NCBI GenBank assembly: GCA_031287575.1
Contig: JAITSV010000011.1
Span: forward strand, 1-64,000
Source of the DNA: Desulfovibrio sp.
Lineage (GTDB): Bacteria; Desulfobacterota; Desulfovibrionia; Desulfovibrionales; Desulfovibrionaceae
Length of the DNA stretch: 64,000 bases
Direction of reading: 5' to 3'
Made by a program: the position numbers and the translations under genes. Under the pieces are notes generated by a model, which saw nothing but the letters and a program-made list of their open reading frames with translations, made no database searches and was not told the origin of the DNA. Position 1 is the stretch's first letter, and the number at the start of each line of letters is the position of its first letter. This document shows positions 36,301 through 50,026 of this stretch, in pieces.

Positions 36301-36333
36301 GGCTGCCAGCAACGCCCTTTCCCTGACCGGATG

Positions 36334-36369
36334 GGGCCGGGTCCGGTTGCTCCGGGTCCGGCCCTTTTT
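36334..36369 (+). terminator. Terminator of the ACT-domain gene
   Basis: GGGCCGG (36334-36340) pairs with CCGGCCC (36358-36364) with further inner pairing, followed by TTTTT. Confidence 0.8.
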
Positions 36370-36602
36370 GCATGGTATTCCGGCGCTGCTCAGGCGCTGC
36401 TCACGCAATGACACGACCCGCGCCGCCCTGCCGTGACCCCGGTCACGGAAGGCATGGTGACGCGGTGTACGATGGTTCGTACAGGCTGCCCGCAGTATCC
36501 GCCGCACCGCCACCGGGCAACCGTGCGGCGCGCGGAGCATTGGCCAGCCACTGCCGCCGGGCGCCCTGCCTTTTCGCCAACCCGCTCCCCACGGAGTTTC
36601 GC

Positions 36603-38588
36603 ATGCAACGCCTTTCCGCCTGTTCCCTCGACTGTCACGGGGCCTGTTCGCTGGTTGTCCATTTGCCGGACGAGGAAATGTCCGTGCATGACCACCCCGC
36701 CGGGGGCGTGCGCGTTTCCGGCAACCCGGACCATCCGTTCACGCGCGGGGTGGTCTGCGTCAAGGGACGCGGGCTGGCCGCCCGCCGCCTTAGCCCCGAC
36801 CGCATCACCACGCCGCTGGTGCGCGGCGCGGACGGTGAACTGCACCCGGCCACCTGGGACGAGGCGCTGGCCCTGTGCGCCTCGAAGCTGGACGCCCTGC
36901 GGGACACGCCGGAAGCCATCCTGCATTTACGCGGGTTCGGGTATCGGGGGGCACTGGCGGAAGCCAGCAATTATCTTTTCAACAGCCTGGGCGCGGCCCG
37001 CAAGCGCGGATCCCTGTGCGACGGCGCGGGCGATGCCGCCTGCGAGGCCGACTTCGGCACGCCGGACCACAACGACAGCGACGACCTGGCCAACGCCGCC
37101 GCCATCGTCAACTGGGGCAAGGACCTGGCCCGGTCCTCGCTGCATCTGGGACTGATGGTGCGCGACGCCCGCAAGCGCGGTGTGCCGGTGCTGACCATCT
37201 CTCCCGGCGGCGACGACAACGACGCCTTCACCGATGCGCGCATCCGCATCCGCCCCGGTGGCGACCGCTTTCTGGCCGCGGCGGCCATCCGCCGCCTGCT
37301 GACGGACGATGCCGTGCCTCCGGCCATCAGCGGGCGCACGCGCGGCTTCGAGCAGTTCCGGGCCATGCTGCTGGCACACAGCGAGGCGGAACTGCTGGCC
37401 GCCTGCGACGCCACCACCGAAGACCTGGACACCTTGTGCCGGTGGATGCGCCGCCAGGCAGGCAACGGCGGCCCCACGGCCAGCCTGCTGGGCTGGGGGC
37501 TGCAACGTTACCTGCGCGGCGGCGAAAGCGTGCGGTTCGTCAACGCGCTGGTCATGCTGTCCGGCAACATGGGCGTTTCCGGCGGCGGCGCGTACTACGG
37601 CATTTCCTCGGGCCGCAGCCTGGACCTTTCGTGGAGCAAGAAGGCGGGCACGCCCGCCCGCACCTTCCTGCTGTCGCACCTGGCGCAGGAACTGGCACGG
37701 GCCGACCCGCCGGTGCGTTTCCTGTGGGTGGACGCCTTCAACCCGGTGAACCAGTCGCCCGACGCCCCGGCCCTGGCCCGCGCCGTGGAAGCCATCGACT
37801 TCACCGTGGTGGTGGAGGCCTTCCTGACCGACACCGCCCGACGGGCCGATGTGGTGCTGCCCTGCGCGCTGGTGATGGAGCGCGAGGAAATCTTCGGCTC
37901 CGCCTACCACAACTACATCGCCTATGCCGCGCCCGCCTGCCCCATGCCCGGCCAGGTGCGCCACGACTTCGACATCGCGCGCGGCGTGGCCGAGCGGCTG
38001 GCCCGGCCCATCCCCTTCCCGGAGCGGGAGGAGGTGCTGCGTCAGGCCTTGCGCTCACCTTATCTTGAAGTATCGCTTGAAGAGTTGAAGACCGCTGGCT
38101 GGGCCAAGGCCAAGCGGCCCTCCGTGGCCTGGGAAGGCCTGCGCTTCGCCCATCCCGACGGACTGTACCACCTGCCCGAGGCCCTGCACCTGGACGGCAC
38201 CGCCGTGGCCGCGTCGGATGCCGCTTCGCCAGCGGACTACCCCCTGCATCTGCTGACCCTGCTGGCCCCGGACTACGTCAACTCGCAGGTAAGCCTGCCC
38301 GCTCGCCAGCCCGCCGATAATGCCGCCCCCGTCACCGTGCAGGTGGCCCCGGAATGCCCCGCCCTGCCCGCGCTGGACCTGGACCGCCCCGTGTTCCTCG
38401 CCTCGCCGCATGGCCGCATGCTCGTACAGGTGCAGACCCTGCCAGGCCTCCACCCCCGCACGGTCATCATGCCGCGCGGCGGCTGGCTGGCTCATGGCCG
38501 CTCTCCCAATGCGCTCATCGCGCCGCTGTCCACCGACATGGGCGATGGGGCGGCGTACTATGAGCAAAGGGTGCGGCTGGAGAACTAA
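36603..38588 (+). CDS. Molybdopterin oxidoreductase, catalytic subunit
   Basis: 661 residues. The N-terminus has the [4Fe-4S] ligand set Cys7-x3-Cys11-x3-Cys15 and Cys52 (CSLDCHGAC ... GVVCVKG), then bis-MGD domains and a C-terminal MopB-binding domain. The likely metal ligand is the Cys in GSLCDGAGDAAC near 140. There is no twin-arginine signal, so it is cytoplasmic. The substrate is unknown; it is not close enough by eye to formate dehydrogenase or nitrate reductase to name. Start at ATG 36603; a 302-bp gap with the ACT terminator precedes it. No small subunit is adjacent on the same strand. Confidence 0.85.
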   Translation: MQRLSACSLDCHGACSLVVHLPDEEMSVHDHPAGGVRVSGNPDHPFTRGVVCVKGRGLAARRLSPDRITTPLVRGADGELHPATWDEALALCASKLDALRDTPEAILHLRGFGYRGALAEASNYLFNSLGAARKRGSLCDGAGDAACEADFGTPDHNDSDDLANAAAIVNWGKDLARSSLHLGLMVRDARKRGVPVLTISPGGDDNDAFTDARIRIRPGGDRFLAAAAIRRLLTDDAVPPAISGRTRGFEQFRAMLLAHSEAELLAACDATTEDLDTLCRWMRRQAGNGGPTASLLGWGLQRYLRGGESVRFVNALVMLSGNMGVSGGGAYYGISSGRSLDLSWSKKAGTPARTFLLSHLAQELARADPPVRFLWVDAFNPVNQSPDAPALARAVEAIDFTVVVEAFLTDTARRADVVLPCALVMEREEIFGSAYHNYIAYAAPACPMPGQVRHDFDIARGVAERLARPIPFPEREEVLRQALRSPYLEVSLEELKTAGWAKAKRPSVAWEGLRFAHPDGLYHLPEALHLDGTAVAASDAASPADYPLHLLTLLAPDYVNSQVSLPARQPADNAAPVTVQVAPECPALPALDLDRPVFLASPHGRMLVQVQTLPGLHPRTVIMPRGGWLAHGRSPNALIAPLSTDMGDGAAYYEQRVRLEN

Positions 38589-38733
38589 GGCCTGTTGGCG
38601 CTATGGTCCTTTTGCCCTCTGCCTGCGTCAGAATGGTTTTTTATTCCGGTCGAATACCACTAGAGTATGCTCCCTCCATAAAAAACCATTCTTCCTTGGC
38701 AGAGAACAAAAAACCTCATAGCGCTAACAGGCC
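38589..38733. repeat. 145-bp long imperfect palindrome (MITE-like)
   Basis: The outer arms ggcctgttggcgctatg (38589-38605) and catagcgctaacaggcc (38717-38733) differ at one base. The inner arms gaatggttttttat (38631-38644) and ataaaaaaccattc (38678-38691) match exactly, with further pairing between. It is clearly AT-richer than its surroundings, starts directly after a stop codon and contains no gene. It could be a non-autonomous transposon remnant or a large structured terminator. Confidence 0.75.
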
Positions 38734-38820
38734 GTTAAAAGGCGGTCACGCCGTTTGACGTCACCCTTGTGAAGCGTTTTGGGGAGAGAGAATGGAGGTT
38801 CTCCCCTTCCCCCGATTCTC

Positions 38821-40491
38821 TTACAGCAACACCAACCGGCTTGCCACGGGCATGCGCCAGCCAGTGCCGAAGGCACGGTCGGTCACCTTCAGGCCGGGTG
38901 CGGCCTGCCGTCGCTTGAATTCGGAAATGCGCACCAGCCGCAGCACGTTGTCCACCACGGCGGGGTCGAAGCCTTCGGCCACCACGGCGTTGCGGTCCAT
39001 GTGGTGCACCACGCAACGTTCCAGGATGGCGTCCAGCACGTCATAGGGGGGCAGGCTGTCGGTATCCTTCTGGTCGGGCCGCAGTTCGGCGGAGGGGGCC
39101 TTGTCCAGGATGGCCGTGGGGATCAGGTCGTACCCGGCCTGCGCGTTGCGCCAGCGGCATACCCGGTACACCAGTGTCTTGGGCACGTCGGCGATGACCG
39201 CGAGGCCGCCCGCCATGTCGCCGTAGATGGTGCAGTAGCCCACGGCCAGTTCCGACTTGTTGCCGGTGGTCAGCAACACCGCGCCCGACTTGTTGGACAC
39301 GGCCATGAGCAGGTTGCCCCGGATGCGCGACTGGATGTTTTCCTCCGTCACGTCGCGCGCGGTGCGGCCCAGCGCGCCGAACACCGGGGCCAGCGCCGCG
39401 TCGAAGCCCTGCATCAGCGGGCCGATGGGCACCGTGTGCACCGCATCCGCGGGCAGGCCCAGATTGCGGGCCACGGCCAGCGCGTCGGTCACGCTGCCTT
39501 CGCTGGAATGGGGCGAAGGCATCAGCAGCGCCCGCACGTTCCCAGGCCCCAGCGCCTCTGCCGCCACTGCCGCCACCAGTGCCGAATCCACCCCGCCGGA
39601 AAGGCCCAGCACCGCGCCCGTGAACCCGCACTTGCGGGCGTAGTCGCGCGTGCCCATGACCAGCGCGTGCCACACCTGCGCCTCCGGCTCCGCCGGGTCC
39701 GGGCAGATGGTGCCCGTGCCCGCCGCAACGTCCACCAGCACGGTATCTTCCTCGAACGGGCGCCCGCGTGCGATGAGGTGCCCCACCGCGTCAAAGGCCA
39801 CGCTCTTGCCCGCGAACAGCAGGTCGTCGTTGCCGCCCACCTGGTTGGCGTACAGCACCGGCACCCGGTAGCGCGAGGCCACGCGCGACAGCATGCGTTC
39901 GCGCACCGCCTGCTTGCCCAGCGTGAACGGCGAAGCCGACAGGTTGATGATGGCGTCGACTCCCGTCAATCCGAGGTCCGCCACCGGATCGGTCTCGTAC
40001 TGGCGGTGTTCCTGCCAGAAGGTCTTGTCGTTCCAGATGTCCTCGCACACCGTGACGCCCAGCCGCCAGCCCGCCACCGTCACCGCGCCGCAGTTCACCC
40101 CCGGCTCGAAGTACCGGCGCTCGTCGAACACGTCGTACGTGGGCAGCAGCACCTTGCGCGTGGCCACCGTTACCGTGCCCTCGTGCAGCAGCACCGCCGC
40201 ATTGTGCAGCCGGTTGCCCACCGGCGTGGGATTAGGCACCGGCGCGCCCACCAGCACCGGTGGCGCATCCTTCAGCCGCAACGCCAACGCCTCCAGCGCC
40301 TTGCGGCAGCCAGGCACGAAGTCGCGCCGCAGCAGCAGGTCGCGCGGGGGGTACCCGCAGATGGCCAGTTCCGGCGTGACGCACAGCCCCGCACCGCGCG
40401 CCGCCGCAGCCCGGACCGCCGCCTCGATGCGTGCCGCATTGCCCGCCACGTCGCCCACCACCATGTTCAACTGCAATAGCGCGATGTTCAT
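38821..40491 (-). CDS. nadE: Glutamine-dependent NAD+ synthetase
   Basis: Last step of NAD synthesis: amidates nicotinate adenine dinucleotide. 556 residues: an N-terminal nitrilase-type glutaminase domain (start NIALLQLNMVVGDV, Cys near 148 in VTVCEDIW) and a C-terminal synthetase with the PPi-loop LGLSGGVDSALVA near 297. Both domains are present, so it uses glutamine rather than free ammonia. ATG at 40491. Confidence 0.95.
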   Translation of the reverse strand: MNIALLQLNMVVGDVAGNAARIEAAVRAAAARGAGLCVTPELAICGYPPRDLLLRRDFVPGCRKALEALALRLKDAPPVLVGAPVPNPTPVGNRLHNAAVLLHEGTVTVATRKVLLPTYDVFDERRYFEPGVNCGAVTVAGWRLGVTVCEDIWNDKTFWQEHRQYETDPVADLGLTGVDAIINLSASPFTLGKQAVRERMLSRVASRYRVPVLYANQVGGNDDLLFAGKSVAFDAVGHLIARGRPFEEDTVLVDVAAGTGTICPDPAEPEAQVWHALVMGTRDYARKCGFTGAVLGLSGGVDSALVAAVAAEALGPGNVRALLMPSPHSSEGSVTDALAVARNLGLPADAVHTVPIGPLMQGFDAALAPVFGALGRTARDVTEENIQSRIRGNLLMAVSNKSGAVLLTTGNKSELAVGYCTIYGDMAGGLAVIADVPKTLVYRVCRWRNAQAGYDLIPTAILDKAPSAELRPDQKDTDSLPPYDVLDAILERCVVHHMDRNAVVAEGFDPAVVDNVLRLVRISEFKRRQAAPGLKVTDRAFGTGWRMPVASRLVLL

Positions 40492-40528
40492 TGATGTTCT
40501 CCGGAATGACAGAGGCTGGGATGGACCT

Positions 40529-40576
40529 CGGGGAGAGGGGAGAAAACTTCTGAAAAAGTTTTCTCCCCTCTCCCCG
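40529..40576. repeat. 21-bp perfect hairpin
   Basis: cggggagaggggagaaaactt (40529-40549) and its exact complement (40556-40576) flank a 6-nt loop ctgaaa. It is followed by gaacccctctcccct, the same trailer as after the hairpin near 33900. It lies just upstream of nadE. Confidence 0.85.
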
Positions 40577-40675
40577 AACCCCTCTCCCCTCTTTCAAAAC
40601 GTTTTCATTGGGTGACCCACCACAACAAAGTACCGCCCATCCCCCAATTAAAAAGTTTGGAAGGGTGGTGGGGGT

Positions 40676-40776
40676 CCGGGGGAGGAGGGAAACTTTGCCT
40701 CAGCCGTTAGGCGAGCGCAACGCGCGAGTCTTACGGATGAGGACCGCAGCGCGCAAAAGTTTCCCTCCTCCCCCGG
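40676..40776. repeat. Nested long inverted repeat
   Basis: Arms of about 23 bp (40676-40698 and 40753-40776, one bulged base) enclose a second imperfect palindrome of about 43 nt (ctcagccgttag...cttacggatgag). It lies 18 bases after the dapB stop on the minus strand. Confidence 0.8.
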
Positions 40777-40793
40777 TTACTCTTTTTATCTGC

Positions 40794-41573
40794 CTACAGC
40801 ATGTCCAGCATGGAATAGAGCGTGCCGGGCTGCTGCTGGGGCAGCCACTTGGCGGCGCGCAGGGCGCCCTGCGCGAAGTTTTCGCGCGAGTGGGCCTGGT
40901 GGGTGATTTCGATGCGTTCGCCGGGGCCCATAGCATAGATGGTGTGCACGCCCACCACGTCGCCGCCGCGAATGGTCTGGATGCCGATTTCGTCCTTGGG
41001 GCGTTCGCCGATGATGCCTTCGCGGTGGTAATTGGCCACATCCGGCAGGTTCCAGCCGCGCGCCTCGGCCAGGCATTCGGCAAGGCGCAGGGCGGTGCCG
41101 CTGGGCGAATCCTTCTTGCGGTTGTGGTGCAGTTCCACCATCTCCAGGTCGTACCGCTCGCCCAGTTGCTGCACCAGTTGCGGCAGGATCTTGAGCAACA
41201 CGTTGACGCCGATGCTCATGTTGGGCGCCCAGAAGATGCGCGCGGTCCTGGCCAGGTCGGCCAGTTCCGCCTTTTGCTCGGCGGTGAGGCCCGTGGTGCC
41301 GATGACGTGCGACACCCCGGCCCTGGCGGCGGCGCGGGCGTTGGCCATGCTGGCCTCGGGCGAGGTGAAGTCCACCACCACGCCGCCGGGCACCTGGGCG
41401 AACACCGCATCCGCGTCGCTGCCGGCGGGGCATTTCCACACGTCGAGCGAGGCCAGGCGTTCGGGACGTTCGACGACGGCGGCCAGCGTAAGGGCCGGGT
41501 CTTCCTGCGCCATGCGGCAGATGGTGGACCCCATGCGGCCACCGGCGCCCGTGACGATGATCGAAGTGCTCAT
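40794..41573 (-). CDS. dapB: 4-hydroxy-tetrahydrodipicolinate reductase
   Basis: NAD(P)H-dependent step of lysine and meso-diaminopimelate synthesis. 259 residues with the Rossmann motif VTGAGGRMGSTI (7-18), the catalytic ELHHNRKKDSPSGTA and the VVDFTSPEA loop. It follows ligA after 82 bases and precedes the large hairpins that probably end its transcript. Confidence 0.96.
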   Translation of the reverse strand: MSTSIIVTGAGGRMGSTICRMAQEDPALTLAAVVERPERLASLDVWKCPAGSDADAVFAQVPGGVVVDFTSPEASMANARAAARAGVSHVIGTTGLTAEQKAELADLARTARIFWAPNMSIGVNVLLKILPQLVQQLGERYDLEMVELHHNRKKDSPSGTALRLAECLAEARGWNLPDVANYHREGIIGERPKDEIGIQTIRGGDVVGVHTIYAMGPGERIEITHQAHSRENFAQGALRAAKWLPQQQPGTLYSMLDML

Positions 41574-41655
41574 GCTCGCTCCTTATGCGTTGTGCGCGCG
41601 CCGCCGAAACCGGATGCGGCCCGGCGGGCGCGGCGTCTGATCGGAAATGCCGGGA

Positions 41656-45892
<4,237 letters not shown>

Positions 45893-46143
45893 GCGCCGTT
45901 GTCCTGTGTGACCGTTGTGGCCCGGAATGGGCTGGTCTTACGCACCATACGCATGACCTACGCCATGACCGCAATTGCGCATCATGGCCCCGCCGTCATG
46001 CCCGCCAGCAAACCCGCCGTCGTACCCGCGCCTGCTGCGTGCGCCCCGCTGCATGCCGATCCGGACGAGGCTCTGCGTGTCCTACGGATCGTCGGACCCC
46101 GCAGCCGCCTATCAACAGCCCCGGCACTCCCGCCTCGACAGCC

Positions 46144-48186
<2,043 letters not shown>

Positions 48187-48501
48187 GTATGCATCCGTGG
48201 CCCGGAGGCCGGTGGTGAGTCCTGAAAGGTCGTGACGGCACGCCGCCGCGCAACGGCGGCGGGAACCGCCAGGGGGCCATGCGGCCACATAGCTGTCCGC
48301 CGGAGGGATACGAAGACGCGGTACGGCCTGCCGCCCCCTTCCATCCGTCGGAAAGATGGTCTAGAAAATCCGGAAGCGGCACGGCCCGTTGCCTGCACCC
48401 GCAGGTGCATCCCGATTGCCGCCCCGCCAAACTCGACGAAGCACGCGCCTCCGGCGGCCAGGTCCGCGACCCGGCATGCCGGAACCCCGCATGGAGCCCG
48501 C
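48187..48501. other. Gap between divergent uvrB and the next gene
   Basis: 315 bp without a supported gene, hairpin or repeat. It should hold the uvrB promoter; I saw no LexA-type palindrome. Confidence 0.4.
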
Positions 48502-49023
48502 ATGGAACTGACCGTCATTCCCGTGGAAGGCACGCCCCCGGTGGAGCGCATCCACGTCATATCCGTCACCATCCGCACCTTCAAGGGGCGGCGCAACGTA
48601 CAGGCCCATCTTTTCCGGCTGGCCGACGAGGCCGCAATGGCGGCGGAACTGGCCAGGCTGCGCGGGGTGCCCGGCCTGGTGGGCGGCCCGCTGCAACCTG
48701 ACGCACCCGGCAGTGAAGACCTGACCGGCCCCGAAGCGGAAACCGACGCCCTGCGCATGGTGCTGGAAGCCTTTACCGAGGCGGAACGCGACGCGGTGGT
48801 GGACTACCTTTCGCGGCGCTACGCCGACCGGCTGACCTGCATCATCGCCTGTCCGCTGCAACTGCCGGTGCCGCGCGGGGTGGTGCCCTTCTCCGCCCTG
48901 CCGGAAGGCAAGACCATGGGGGTCATCCGCTTCGACGAGGTGCCCCGCTATCCGCTGCCTTTCGCCATTCGCGGCTTTTACGACCTGGCCCAGCACGAGC
49001 CGCTGGTGCACGAACAGGAATAA
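48502..49023 (+). CDS. Hypothetical protein
   Basis: 173 residues, cytoplasmic, family not recognised. The first 40 residues form beta-rich sequence (ELTVIPVEGTPPVERIHV), the middle is helical and acidic, and the end is again beta-rich. ATG at 48502 follows GGAG; nothing else in frame upstream looks coding. It converges with aat and is not in an obvious operon. Confidence 0.65.
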   Translation: MELTVIPVEGTPPVERIHVISVTIRTFKGRRNVQAHLFRLADEAAMAAELARLRGVPGLVGGPLQPDAPGSEDLTGPEAETDALRMVLEAFTEAERDAVVDYLSRRYADRLTCIIACPLQLPVPRGVVPFSALPEGKTMGVIRFDEVPRYPLPFAIRGFYDLAQHEPLVHEQE

Positions 49024-49180
49024 CCCGCCGTGCCGCCGCGCGCCACATGGGTACGCGGCACGGGACAGCGGGTACGGGCGGGTGCGGGCGGCAACGCTGC
49101 CTGCCCCGGAGCAGCGCATGTCCGGGCCAGCACCCTGCCCCGCCGACGACGGGCCACGTGCCCGCTCCGTCCATCGCCCG

Positions 49181-50026
49181 CTACAAGGGCCTGAAACCGG
49201 CCGGGACACGCCAGTGCCTGGCCGGTCCTTGATCGGAGTTGGCGTCCGGACCAGCCTGCCGCGCGGACATCCACGGGGCGTCCGGCCCCGGCGACAATGT
49301 CCGTACCGGCAATCCCGAAATATCCGGGCAGCGTGCCTCGCTGCCGTCGGCCAGGCGCAGTGCCCCGCGCACCCCGTCCGCCAGCCGGGCCAGAAACTCC
49401 GGGCGCGGCAGTTCGCGCGCGCCAAAGCGCACCATGTGCGGCGTGGTCTGCTGGCAGTCGATGAGGGTGCACCCCGCGTGGCGCAGCCAGGCGGCCAGCC
49501 AGGTGAAGGCCACCTTGGAGGCCTCGGGCACCAGGTGGAACATGGATTCGCCGTAGAACACCCCGCCCAGGGCCACCCCGTACAGCCCGCCCACCAGCCT
49601 GCCGTCCTGCCACGCCTCCGCCGAATGGGCGATGCCCAGCCGGTGCAGCGCCTCATAGGCGTTGATCATGGCGGGCACCAGCCAGGTGCCGCGCTGCCCC
49701 TGCCGGGGCGTGCCCGCGCAGCGCCGGATGACCAGGGCAAAGGCCTTGTCGAAGGTGACCTCGAAGGCATTCGAGCGGATGCGCCGCGCCAGGCTGCGCG
49801 ATACGTGCAGTTCGTCCGGCAGCAGCGCGCAGCGCGGGTCGGGCGACCACCACAGGATGGGCGTGCCCCGGTCGTACCACGGGTAGATGCCGCGCAGGTA
49901 GGCAGCCACCAGCCGGGCGGGCGAAAGATCGCCCCCCACGGCCAGCAGCCCTTCGGGCGGCGCGGCGACCGGATCGGGGAAGTCGGAACCATCCCCGGTC
50001 ATCCGGCCCAGCACGCGCACGTTCAT
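49181..50026 (-). CDS. aat: Leucyl/phenylalanyl-tRNA-protein transferase
   Basis: Adds Leu or Phe to proteins with N-terminal Arg or Lys, marking them for ClpS-ClpAP. 281 residues with the family stretches FPDPVAAPPEGLLAVGGDL, AYLRGIYPWY, WWSPDPRC and GESMFH. The last 60 residues extend past the usual end. It overlaps the clpA stop by four bases, placing transferase and protease genes in one operon with clpS, a functionally meaningful group. Confidence 0.94.
   Translation of the reverse strand: MNVRVLGRMTGDGSDFPDPVAAPPEGLLAVGGDLSPARLVAAYLRGIYPWYDRGTPILWWSPDPRCALLPDELHVSRSLARRIRSNAFEVTFDKAFALVIRRCAGTPRQGQRGTWLVPAMINAYEALHRLGIAHSAEAWQDGRLVGGLYGVALGGVFYGESMFHLVPEASKVAFTWLAAWLRHAGCTLIDCQQTTPHMVRFGARELPRPEFLARLADGVRGALRLADGSEARCPDISGLPVRTLSPGPDAPWMSARQAGPDANSDQGPARHWRVPAGFRPL

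Larger units (their letters stand above)
40492..40793. other. Gap between nadE and dapB filled with large hairpins
   Basis: About 300 bp without a gene but with two long inverted repeats (40529-40576 and 40676-40776). Both could terminate dapB transcription, which comes from the right. Confidence 0.6.
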
